Of a DNA stretch of 64,000 nt, positions 34,375 to 41,184 are shown piece after piece (positions within the stretch are counted from its first letter, which is position 1; each line of letters begins with the position of its first letter). The stretch comes from Streptococcus sp. 29896. Its GTDB lineage: Bacteria > Bacillota > Bacilli > Lactobacillales > Streptococcaceae. The notes under the pieces are model-generated. The model saw only the letters and a program-made list of their open reading frames with translations. It ran no database searches and was not told the DNA's origin. Made by a program: the position numbers and the translations under genes. The stretch spans positions 1,302,001 through 1,366,000 of the forward strand of contig NZ_CP118733.1 of the NCBI RefSeq assembly GCF_032594915.1. Direction: 5' to 3'.

Positions 34375-36612
34375 TCATTCCCTCACCGTCTCAATCCTCC
34401 ACTCTTTCCAACCTCGGAAGCGGATAGCTCCTTGCTGGTCGGTGCGATAGACTTGGATATTTCGACTGTCAAAGCGGTCCAAGGTTTCTTGGTGAGGATG
34501 CTTGTAGCGGTTGTTTTCTCCTGCTGATACCAGGGCAATCTTGACTCCGATATGGTCTAGAAACTCAGGATAGGAGGACCCTTTGGAGCCATGGTGACCA
34601 GCCTTGAGGACATCGACAGGCAGGTTGGGATAGGTTTCTATCAAGTCCAGCTCCCCGTGCTCCAAGTCCCCTGTGAAGAGAAAATTAGTTTCCAATAAAC
34701 GACCATAAAGGACAATAGAGTCATTATTGCCACCGTCCCCTGTCCCATCTGGATAGAGGACTTCCAGATAGGAGTCAAAAATCGGCAAGCGGTCGCCCAC
34801 CGCCACCGCATGAACAGGGACATTGATTTCTTTCAAGGTGGCTACAAAGTCAGGCACCGTCAGGCTTCCTGGCGACACGTAAATCCGACCAATCTGGACC
34901 TGCTTCGCCACCTCCAGCACATCGCCCACATGGTCCGTATCGGTATGGGTCAGGGCCAAACTATCAATCCTATCCACACCCCGACTATGCAGATAAGGAA
35001 TCAAGGTCCGCTCTGCATTTGCCTGCGAAGACCGCTCCTGCCAAGCTTCTTTAGCCACAAAATCGACCCGTCCGCCCACATCAATCAGGACCGTCCGCCC
35101 CCGCATATCCCGCAAAAAGATGCTGTCCCCCTGCCCGATGTCCACCACCGTCACCTCATTTTCCAGAGGATGTTTGGTTATGAAAAATAGCAGAGCGAGG
35201 GCCAGGCTCAGTCCTAAGAGCCATTTTTTCTTCCTGTGAAAATCGTAAAGCATGAAGAGGCTGACCAGCAAAAGCAAGAGAACCAGCCCAGACGGCTTGC
35301 CCAGTATCCAAGGCCGAAAGCCCAAATCCGCCACCCAGACAATGATTTTCTCCATAAAAACGAAAAATTCGTTGACCCAAGTTATCTTGACCAGAGGTGA
35401 CAGAAGAAAAATGACTGACAAACCTGGCAAAAGCAGGACATCAAAGATAAAGGAAAAGACAACGGTCAAGAGGATAGACAAGGGCTGAAAGGCATAGAAA
35501 TAGGTCATGAGCACAGGTAGAATCCCCAGCGAAATACTGAGACTTTCCACCGCAGCCTTTTTGATCTGCCCCAAGTCCTCAAAATCAAAGACCGTAAGCA
35601 AGAAAGCGTAGGTAAAAGTCAGCACTCCTCCTGCCGTCAGTAAAAATCGAGGCAGCACCAGCAGACAGACAAAGACCGTCACCGCAAAATTATCCAGCTT
35701 CCGCAAGCCCATATTGCCCAGAATTTTTTGGACCAAGGACCGCACCACTGACACCGAAAAGCCTGTCAAACCAGCATAGACAAGGGAAAAGGGTATCTGC
35801 AATTTATCCACCGTTTCCTTGGTCAAACCCAGACGCAACAAAATCCAGCGAAACTTGTCGATGAAATAGCCCACCTGCATACCAGACAGGGCAAAAAGAT
35901 GAATGATACCTAAACTAGAATAGAGGTCGCTCATCTGGTCAAACTCACTATCCAAGTCCCCAAACAAGAGCCCTGTCATGTAGTGGCTCATGGGGGCTGG
36001 AAAATTGGTTTTGATATAGACTAAGGCCTGTCTCCGCCAGCTTGATAGCCAGTCAAAAATATTCCAAGACTGGACAGGGGCAATCTTCTTAATCGCTGTT
36101 AGCTTGACAGTCCGATAGATGCCCTGTGTTTTCAGATAGGCCCGATAGTCAAAGCCGTTGAAATTCCGCTGACCAGCTGGCAGGCTGACCTCTGCTTCCA
36201 CTTCTATCTGGACCAGACCTGTCAGCTGTTGAAAATAAGCCTGCTCCTCCTGACTGGCAAATTTGTAGAAAACCTGATAGGTTTGTCCGTCAGCCCGACC
36301 ACGAAAAGACAAGCTGTCACCATTGATGTCTATGGTATCGGGAATAACCTGCACAGTCGCTACTTGCTCTTGGGCTGACTGGGCTGTCCGCTCCGATTGG
36401 ACCTTCTGGCATCCAAAAAACAGACCGCACAGGGCTAGAAGCGGAAGCGTTCTGATGAAAACTGCCTTACCTTGCCGAACCCCAAAGACAGCTAGCAACA
36501 AACTCAGCAGGCCCATTGTCAAGAGGGAAAAAGAGTGGACTGCAAAGTAGGCCGCCACCGCCAAAACTGCCAGGTGAATGGGCTGGCAGGGGAGCTTACT
36601 CAACTGTGACAT
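34375..36612 (-). CDS. comEC: competence DNA-translocation channel ComEC/Rec2
   Basis: ComEC forms the membrane channel that takes up single-stranded DNA during transformation. The 745-aa protein has an N-terminal group of helices and an OB-like domain, the competence core (YMTGLLFGDLDSEFDQM, LFALSGMQVGYFIDKFR), further helices, and a C-terminal metallo-beta-lactamase domain with LTHTDTDHVGD and HHGSKGSS. It overlaps comEA by 17 bp, so translation is coupled. Its final residues differ from a second tail copy at 33078-33133, suggesting that its 3' end arrived with the neighbouring islet. Confidence 0.95.
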   Translation of the reverse strand: MSQLSKLPCQPIHLAVLAVAAYFAVHSFSLLTMGLLSLLLAVFGVRQGKAVFIRTLPLLALCGLFFGCQKVQSERTAQSAQEQVATVQVIPDTIDINGDSLSFRGRADGQTYQVFYKFASQEEQAYFQQLTGLVQIEVEAEVSLPAGQRNFNGFDYRAYLKTQGIYRTVKLTAIKKIAPVQSWNIFDWLSSWRRQALVYIKTNFPAPMSHYMTGLLFGDLDSEFDQMSDLYSSLGIIHLFALSGMQVGYFIDKFRWILLRLGLTKETVDKLQIPFSLVYAGLTGFSVSVVRSLVQKILGNMGLRKLDNFAVTVFVCLLVLPRFLLTAGGVLTFTYAFLLTVFDFEDLGQIKKAAVESLSISLGILPVLMTYFYAFQPLSILLTVVFSFIFDVLLLPGLSVIFLLSPLVKITWVNEFFVFMEKIIVWVADLGFRPWILGKPSGLVLLLLLVSLFMLYDFHRKKKWLLGLSLALALLFFITKHPLENEVTVVDIGQGDSIFLRDMRGRTVLIDVGGRVDFVAKEAWQERSSQANAERTLIPYLHSRGVDRIDSLALTHTDTDHVGDVLEVAKQVQIGRIYVSPGSLTVPDFVATLKEINVPVHAVAVGDRLPIFDSYLEVLYPDGTGDGGNNDSIVLYGRLLETNFLFTGDLEHGELDLIETYPNLPVDVLKAGHHGSKGSSYPEFLDHIGVKIALVSAGENNRYKHPHQETLDRFDSRNIQVYRTDQQGAIRFRGWKEWRIETVRE

Positions 36613-37258
36613 AAGGTCGGATGCTTTCCATGGTCTTGTCGCCTATGCCCGATACATTGTTGAGGTCGTCCACCGACTTGAATCCACCGTTTGCCTCACG
36701 ATAGGCGATAATGTCTGTCGCTCGCTTGGCACCAATGCCCGAAATGGTCTGCAGGTCCGCCTCGGTCGCCGTATTCAAATTGACTAGACTGGTATTTTTT
36801 TCTTCTTGGGACATAGCAGAGCTAGTAGTCATGCTGGCAAGCACCGAGATATTTTCGTCCTTGCTTGCCACATAGACCACCGCTTCGTCGCTGAGCTTCT
36901 GAGCCAGATTGATAGACTTGGGGTCTGCCTGACTGGTCAAACCGCCAGCTGCTTCAACTGCATCATTGACCCGACTTCCTGCATCAAGATAGTAAATGCC
37001 GGGCTCTGTCACCGCCCCTTTGACATCAACGACCAGCTGGCTAGGCTCCTCACTTACTTCTGTACTGGTTTCCTCGACCAGCTCAGAGCTACTAGAAGTT
37101 TGTTCGGTCTGTGGAAAATCTGTCAGTCCTGTTTGATCTGACTTAGCTGGTTGGCTGAATATTAAGAATGTCGTCAGAAGCAGACCTGCAACTGCTGGCA
37201 GAGCAATCTGCCACTTGTATTCTTTAAGCATTTCAATATAAGTTTTAATCGTATCCAT
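36596..37258 (-). CDS. comEA: competence DNA receptor ComEA
   Basis: ComEA binds double-stranded DNA outside the membrane and passes it to ComEC. The 220-aa protein has one N-terminal membrane helix (about 17-35), a Ser/Glu-rich linker, an SLBB domain (VDVKGAVTEPGIYYL) and a C-terminal helix-hairpin-helix pair (LQTISGIGAKRATDIIAYR, LNNVSGIGDKTMESI). GGAGG precedes the ATG. It is first in the comEA-comEC operon; expression in related species depends on ComX. I did not identify a clear combox. Confidence 0.95.
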   Translation of the reverse strand: MDTIKTYIEMLKEYKWQIALPAVAGLLLTTFLIFSQPAKSDQTGLTDFPQTEQTSSSSELVEETSTEVSEEPSQLVVDVKGAVTEPGIYYLDAGSRVNDAVEAAGGLTSQADPKSINLAQKLSDEAVVYVASKDENISVLASMTTSSAMSQEEKNTSLVNLNTATEADLQTISGIGAKRATDIIAYREANGGFKSVDDLNNVSGIGDKTMESIRPYVTVE

Positions 37259-37297
37259 AAATTACCTCCACCTATATAGTGCGTAAAAGATACAAAA

Positions 37298-37316
37298 AAC
37301 CCGCAAGCTGCGAGTT
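37298..37316 (-). terminator. terminator of plsC
   Basis: AACCCGCA pairs with TGCGAGTT over a three-base loop; the minus strand continues in T residues. Confidence 0.7.
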
Positions 37317-37324
37317 TCATTTAC

Positions 37325-38071
37325 TTATTTTTTATCCAACTGAGTACTTGGTTGCCAGAAGAAGCTGGCGATATAGCTAAAGGCATAGGTCAATCCCAAG
37401 ATAAGAGCAACCAGCAAAAGAACTGGGATACGATAGATATAAGTCAAGATATTTGGCTTTTTCTTGGTTTGGAAGGATGCCGCATGGTCATCTAAGCGTT
37501 TGAACTCAGCCTCGATTCGGCTAGTTACTTCTGCTGTACCTGCATCATCCATACGCTTGATATCCGAAACATCGATAGGATTTCCAAAAGCCACATCGAT
37601 TCGCTCACCAGCTAAGAGCCCCTTGATAGTCATGGGACCCACATAGGTAGCTGGCATGAGTTTGACCTTGGCTGACTTGGCAATGACCGCCACACCACCT
37701 TTGAGCTCAGATGAATGACGACTTCCTGAAGGAAACATAACCAGCGAACGGTCACTTTTTTTCAACATGTTAACTGGATACTTGATAGCTGCCATACCAG
37801 GATTTTCACGGTCAATCGGAAAGGCTCCACATTTTGAAATCCACCAGCCAAAACCGCGGTCCTTGAAGAGCTCTTTTTTAGCCATAAAGATAAACTGCTT
37901 AGGAGCAGCTGCGTAGCCCAAAAAGACTGGATCCCAGAAGGTTTTGTGCGGTGCGATGAGGATATAATTTTCCTCCTGTGGCAAGATATTCTCCCTGTCA
38001 TGGTAATGAATATTGCCATTGATTGCCCAAAGTAAAAATGTCAGTAGAGTTCGTAGATAGGAATAAAACAT
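37325..38071 (-). CDS. plsC: 1-acyl-sn-glycerol-3-phosphate acyltransferase
   Basis: PlsC adds the second acyl chain to lysophosphatidic acid at the inner membrane face. The 248-aa protein has the acyltransferase motif HKTFWD (His42, Asp47), FPSGSRHSS as the phosphate-binding block, and a C-terminal hydrophobic helix (about 214-236). AAAAAGGAG precedes the ATG. It is a single-gene unit between comEA and the toxin-antitoxin locus. Confidence 0.9.
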   Translation of the reverse strand: MFYSYLRTLLTFLLWAINGNIHYHDRENILPQEENYILIAPHKTFWDPVFLGYAAAPKQFIFMAKKELFKDRGFGWWISKCGAFPIDRENPGMAAIKYPVNMLKKSDRSLVMFPSGSRHSSELKGGVAVIAKSAKVKLMPATYVGPMTIKGLLAGERIDVAFGNPIDVSDIKRMDDAGTAEVTSRIEAEFKRLDDHAASFQTKKKPNILTYIYRIPVLLLVALILGLTYAFSYIASFFWQPSTQLDKK

Positions 38072-38176
38072 TATCTTCTCCTTTTTCAGTCTTGACTATT
38101 ATACCACACTTTTACCGAGAGAAAAATATACACATCTGCTCCTGTAAACAGGCTCTGAAAATTTTAGAAAGTATGG

Positions 38177-38182
38177 TATAAT
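38177..38182 (+). promoter_or_regulatory. extended -10 promoter of the toxin mRNA
   Basis: TATAAT is preceded by TGG. A CTGAAA at 38155-38160 is a weak -35. The predicted leader is about 90 bases, long for a 34-codon gene, as is usual for type I toxins. Confidence 0.6.
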
Positions 38183-38277
38183 ACTTATTAGAGAAGTTAA
38201 GGCGGTAGCTCTATTTCTTTGAAAGGGGTGGTGCTTATGAAAGTAGGTACTAAAATCCAGAAAGGAAGGAGCAAAAA

Positions 38278-38382
38278 TTGTCGGTTTACGAGACAATGCA
38301 ACTCATGCTTGGGTTTGGTAGTTTTCTACTCTCACTCATCGGCCTGGTTGTTCTTATCGTAAAAATGAACAACAAAAAATAA
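38278..38382 (+). CDS. type I toxin, small holin-like membrane peptide
   Basis: A 34-codon gene starting TTG (38278) after a GGAAGGAG ribosome site. The peptide reads SVYETMQLMLGFGSF, then a continuous hydrophobic helix, then KMNNKK. This plan (short N-terminus, one helix, basic Asn/Lys tail) is that of the putative holin-like toxin family related to TxpA/BsrG. It overlaps a separate frame from an ATG at 38238 that seems unused. A shared terminator and a convergent strong promoter complete a toxin-antitoxin module. Toxicity itself is inferred from family resemblance. Confidence 0.8.
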   Translation: MSVYETMQLMLGFGSFLLSLIGLVVLIVKMNNKK

Positions 38383-38417
38383 CCGTCTTACTTTAGCAGG
38401 TTTTACGGTTATTTTTT
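38374..38417. terminator. bidirectional terminator shared by toxin and antisense RNA
   Basis: AAAAAATAACCGT (38374-38386) pairs perfectly with ACGGTTATTTTTT (38405-38417). A and T runs flank both sides. Confidence 0.9.
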
Positions 38418-38483
38418 AATCTAACAAACAGCTACCGTCTTAAACGGCTCTGTGAGGCAGTTGTTGACGCAACTGCTTTTCTA
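38374..38483 (-). ncRNA. probable antisense antitoxin RNA
   Basis: The consensus promoter at 38489-38517 would start a minus-strand RNA near 38483. It contains a hairpin (GCAGTTG/CAACTGC, 38457-38476) and ends in the shared terminator, giving about 110 nt that overlap the toxin mRNA 3' end. It also carries TTAAGACGGTAGCT, nearly repeating TTAAGGCGGTAGCT from the toxin leader (38197-38210). No protein is encoded. Confidence 0.75.
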
Positions 38484-38488
38484 TTGCT

Positions 38489-38517
38489 AGTATATCTCTT
38501 TCACAAGATTTTGTCAA
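38489..38517 (-). promoter_or_regulatory. antitoxin RNA promoter
   Basis: TTGACA (38512-38517) and TATACT (38489-38494) are exactly 17 bases apart on the minus strand, much stronger than the toxin promoter, as expected for a labile antisense RNA. Confidence 0.8.
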
Positions 38518-38539
38518 CCATGGTCCTCTATGCTATAAT
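38511..38539 (+). promoter_or_regulatory. trmN6 promoter, overlapping the antitoxin promoter
   Basis: TTGTCA (38511-38516) and TATAAT (38534-38539) are 17 bases apart. The -35 box overlaps the antitoxin -35 on the other strand by five bases. The ATG of trmN6 lies six bases after the -10, so the mRNA should be leaderless. Confidence 0.7.
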
Positions 38540-38545
38540 AATCTC

Positions 38546-39295
38546 ATGCACAATCCAGTTTTATTAGACGGAGAGCGGATTGACCAGCTCTTCTCGACAG
38601 ATGTTCAGATTATTCAAAACCGGGAGGTTTTTAGCTACTCGATCGACAGTGTCCTCCTTTCGCGTTTTCCAAAAATGCCTGCTCAGAAGGGGCTGATTGT
38701 TGACCTTTGTAGTGGAAATGGGGCAGTGGGCCTCTTTGCCTCTACACGCACCAAGGCCCAAATTATTCAGGTCGAGTTACAGGAACGCTTGGCGGATATG
38801 AACCGCCGTTCCATTGCCCTCAACGGTCTGGAGGAACAGGTTTCGGTTATCAATGACGACTTGGCAAATCTGCCCCAGTATGACCTGCGGTCCAAGGTTG
38901 ATTTGATGCTCTGCAATCCTCCCTATTTCAAGGTAGATAAAGACTCAAACCTCAATGAAAGCGAGCATTATCTTCTGGCCAGACACGAAATCGCGACCAA
39001 TCTAGACAGCATTTGTCAGGTGGCCCAACAGGTGCTCAAGTCCAATGGTCGCTTGGCCATGGTTCACAGGCCCGACCGATTTTTAGATATTTTGGACAGG
39101 CTGAGAACCTACAAGCTGGCTCCCAAACGCATCCAGTTTGTCTATCCCAAGGCCAGCAAGGAGGCCAATATGTTGCTGATTGAGGCTATCAAGGACGGCT
39201 CGGTAGACGGGCTGCACATCCTGCCACCTCTGGTTGTCCATGAGGAAAACGGCGACTATACTCCGGCTATTCGTGAGATTTATTATGGAAAATAA
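38546..39295 (+). CDS. trmN6: tRNA1(Val) A37 N6-methyltransferase (TrmN6/YfiC family)
   Basis: A 249-aa SAM-dependent methyltransferase. The SAM-binding motif is [13 protein letters not shown] and the N6-adenine motif is CNPPYF. The family methylates A37 of tRNA1(Val) in E. coli; the streptococcal substrate is assumed. The ATG follows the -10 box by six bases and no ribosome site is visible, pointing to leaderless translation. It overlaps the GIY-YIG gene by 11 bp. Confidence 0.88.
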   Translation: MHNPVLLDGERIDQLFSTDVQIIQNREVFSYSIDSVLLSRFPKMPAQKGLIVDLCSGNGAVGLFASTRTKAQIIQVELQERLADMNRRSIALNGLEEQVSVINDDLANLPQYDLRSKVDLMLCNPPYFKVDKDSNLNESEHYLLARHEIATNLDSICQVAQQVLKSNGRLAMVHRPDRFLDILDRLRTYKLAPKRIQFVYPKASKEANMLLIEAIKDGSVDGLHILPPLVVHEENGDYTPAIREIYYGK

Positions 39296-39557
39296 GGCCT
39301 ACTTTTATGTCTTGGAATGTGCCGACGGGAGTCTTTATACTGGTTATACGACTGATGTGGTCAAGCGACTTGCTACCCATAATCGTGGGAAAGGGGCCAA
39401 GTACACCCGCGGACGCTTGCCTGTCAACCTGCTCTATCAAGAAGCCTTTGCTAGTAAGCAGGAAGCCATGTCCGCCGAGGCACTCTTTAAGAAACGCAGC
39501 CGACAGAGCAAGTTAGACTATATCGCAGAAATGACAAAAAAACCTCGTACAAAATAG
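39285..39557 (+). CDS. GIY-YIG nuclease-superfamily protein (UPF0213)
   Basis: A 90-aa single-domain protein: [19 protein letters not shown] carries the GIY-YIG equivalents, [14 protein letters not shown] follows, and Glu in [11 protein letters not shown] occupies the metal-binding position. The ATG at 39285 overlaps the end of trmN6, implying coupled translation. Members of this group are small and poorly characterised; nuclease activity is not established for most. Confidence 0.88.
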   Translation: MENKAYFYVLECADGSLYTGYTTDVVKRLATHNRGKGAKYTRGRLPVNLLYQEAFASKQEAMSAEALFKKRSRQSKLDYIAEMTKKPRTK

Positions 39558-39573
39558 TACGAGGCTTTTATTT
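39543..39573. terminator. bidirectional terminator
   Basis: CCTCGTAC (39543-39550) pairs with GTACGAGG (39557-39564), T-rich to the right and A-rich to the left, between convergent genes; the left arm lies within the GIY-YIG coding end. Confidence 0.8.
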
Positions 39574-40183
39574 AAAAGACTCCCAAAATTGTATCAATTT
39601 TCCCCATAGCTTCTTCAAAAATAACCTGAGCCTTGCTTGGGTCAGCCGATTGCCCTTCGATGAAGACCTGATGGATGTCTTCAAATCCAAGAAACTCAAA
39701 GATAGACTTGATGTATTGGGCTGCTGGATCTTGACCTGCGTAAACTCCACCATTGGACTGGATATGCAACAATTTTTTGCCCTTGATCAGACCGATAGAG
39801 CCTTCAGATCCATACTTGAAGGTCAAGCCTGCAACGTTAATGGTATTAATCCATGACACTAATTGACTTGGAACATTGAGGTTCCAAAGGGGATTGACCA
39901 CGACAATCTTATCTGCTGCAAGAAATTGTTGGGTCAAGGCATTATAGCGCTCCAAGCGCTCGGCTTGCTCTGGACTGATCTCAACTCCTTTTTTGGCTGC
40001 ACCCATGGCTTCAAACAAAGGCTTGTCCAAGGCTGGAATCTGATCCTCAAAGACATCTACTATTTCTATGTTATCTTCTGGGTGCAAACTGGCGTACCGA
40101 ATTTGAAACTCTTCCAAGGCCCGCAAGGCGTAGGACTTTTGTGGATCGAGGGGGTGGGCCTTCACAATCAATAGGGTTGCCAT
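39572..40183 (-). CDS. azoR: FMN-dependent NAD(P)H:quinone oxidoreductase / azoreductase
   Basis: A 203-aa flavodoxin-fold protein of the AcpD/AzoR family: KAHPLDPQKSYALRAL at the FMN phosphate site, NPLWNLNVPSQLVSWIN, and QSNGGVYAG. It reduces quinones or azo compounds with NAD(P)H, usually as detoxification. An ORF start with AAGGAG upstream supports the ATG at 40183. It is a single-gene unit. Confidence 0.9.
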   Translation of the reverse strand: MATLLIVKAHPLDPQKSYALRALEEFQIRYASLHPEDNIEIVDVFEDQIPALDKPLFEAMGAAKKGVEISPEQAERLERYNALTQQFLAADKIVVVNPLWNLNVPSQLVSWINTINVAGLTFKYGSEGSIGLIKGKKLLHIQSNGGVYAGQDPAAQYIKSIFEFLGFEDIHQVFIEGQSADPSKAQVIFEEAMGKIDTILGVF

Positions 40184-40266
40184 TATCGTTCTCCTTTATC
40201 ACTAATTATTGATAGTTATATTTTACAGTTTTTGATTTGAAATTCAAATCATTTGCTCGAAGCAAA

Positions 40267-40284
40267 AGGCTGGTTCCCCAGCCT
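40267..40284 (-). terminator. terminator of the GNAT gene
   Basis: AGGCTGG pairs with CCAGCCT over four bases; TTTT follows on the minus strand. Confidence 0.65.
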
Positions 40285-40302
40285 CTGCATTCAAAACTGT
40301 TA

Positions 40303-40713
40303 TCATTTTTTTAAATAGGTGTAGGCGATACAGTCTAGGCTATCAACGGCTGTAAAGCCAAGCGCTTCATAGAAAGACCGTGTTTTCTCAGTATTGTCTG
40401 TCAAGAGATGAAGCTGATAAATACCCGGAAAGTGGGTAACGGCCTGCTCCAAAAGCTGACGCCCAATTCCTTGTCGCTGATAGGTTGGTAGGACCAAGAT
40501 GTCCTGAATAAAAACGATTGAATGCCCGTCGCCAACTGCTCGCAAGAGACCCACTAGACGGTCACCGTCAAAGGCCGCAAGAACAAACAGGCTATGTTTC
40601 AAGGCCTTCTGTAACATGGTAGGCCGGTCAGTATAATTTGTCCATCCAACTGAATCATAGATTTCAAGGACTGCTTGAAAGTCGAGCTGAGGATTTTGTC
40701 TGTAAGTAATCAT
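40303..40713 (-). CDS. GNAT-family N-acetyltransferase
   Basis: A 136-aa acetyltransferase with the acetyl-CoA-binding signature YQRQGIGRQLL and the C-terminal RSFYEALGF block. The acceptor is not identifiable. Its ribosome site is buried in a hairpin that overlaps a 12-codon leader peptide (see 40719-40774), an arrangement seen with inducible antibiotic-resistance genes, so an antibiotic or toxic amine substrate is a reasonable guess. It precedes azoR but with its own terminator. Confidence 0.88.
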   Translation of the reverse strand: MITYRQNPQLDFQAVLEIYDSVGWTNYTDRPTMLQKALKHSLFVLAAFDGDRLVGLLRAVGDGHSIVFIQDILVLPTYQRQGIGRQLLEQAVTHFPGIYQLHLLTDNTEKTRSFYEALGFTAVDSLDCIAYTYLKK

Positions 40714-40718
40714 GTCTT

Positions 40719-40749
40719 CTCCTTTGTATTATTTTTTAGAATACAAAGG
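40719..40749 (-). promoter_or_regulatory. RBS-sequestering hairpin (translation attenuator)
   Basis: CCTTTGTATT (40740-40749 on the minus strand) pairs perfectly with AATACAAAGG (40721-40730) over a nine-base loop. The right arm contains the first half of the AAGGAG ribosome site of the acetyltransferase gene. There is no T-run, so it is not a terminator. Confidence 0.7.
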
Positions 40750-40774
40750 CTCTATCCATTGTCAAAACGCCCAT
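40736..40774 (-). CDS. leader peptide upstream of the GNAT gene
   Basis: A 12-codon frame, MGVLTMDRAFVF, with an excellent AGGAGG site seven bases upstream. Its last codons (TTT-GTA-TTC) form the left arm of the hairpin and its stop lies in the loop. A ribosome paused near the end would open the hairpin and free the acetyltransferase ribosome site. Confidence 0.65.
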   Translation of the reverse strand: MGVLTMDRAFVF

Positions 40775-40801
40775 GGTCTTTCCTCCTATTTAATTACTTC
40801 T

Positions 40802-40807
40802 AGTATA
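40802..40807 (-). promoter_or_regulatory. extended -10 promoter for leader peptide and GNAT gene
   Basis: TATACT on the minus strand, preceded by TGA. No good -35 is seen at 17 bases. The start point would be about 20 bases before the leader ATG. Confidence 0.5.
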
Positions 40808-41120
40808 TCAAAAAAATGTGCAAAATTCTTCTTAAATAGTAACATTTGTCTTGAAATTACACTGATTGCCATTCTGTTATTATTTTGTTACTCCAGTGAA
40901 CAAGGAGGCTTCATTTCTCGAATTCCAACTTCAAATAAACCCTACACTTGTTCGAGCTACCGTACATTACCTCCTGCCCTAACCGTATAGGTCATCTTTT
41001 ATTACACCATTAATTCCCCTGCTCTACCCCAGCACCGTCTGTCGATTGTTACATATTTCTAAAAACAAACTAAAAGACTCTATTTTGGGAACATAATCAT
41101 TACCACAGGGAAACAACCTA
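40808..41120. other. AT-rich intergenic region without a recognised gene
   Basis: Between the GNAT promoter and the terminator of the giant surface protein I see no convincing frame, RNA or repeat. Confidence 0.5.
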
Positions 41121-41125
41121 AAAAA

Positions 41126-41149
41126 GACACCCTCGTAAATGAGGATGTC
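41126..41149 (-). terminator. terminator of the giant surface protein gene
   Basis: GACAC-CCTC pairs with GAGG-ATGTC over six bases, and the minus strand continues TTTTTTAGG. Confidence 0.8.
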
Positions 41150-41184
41150 TCGTATTTAGTCATTTAAACTGTTACCACATGGTA

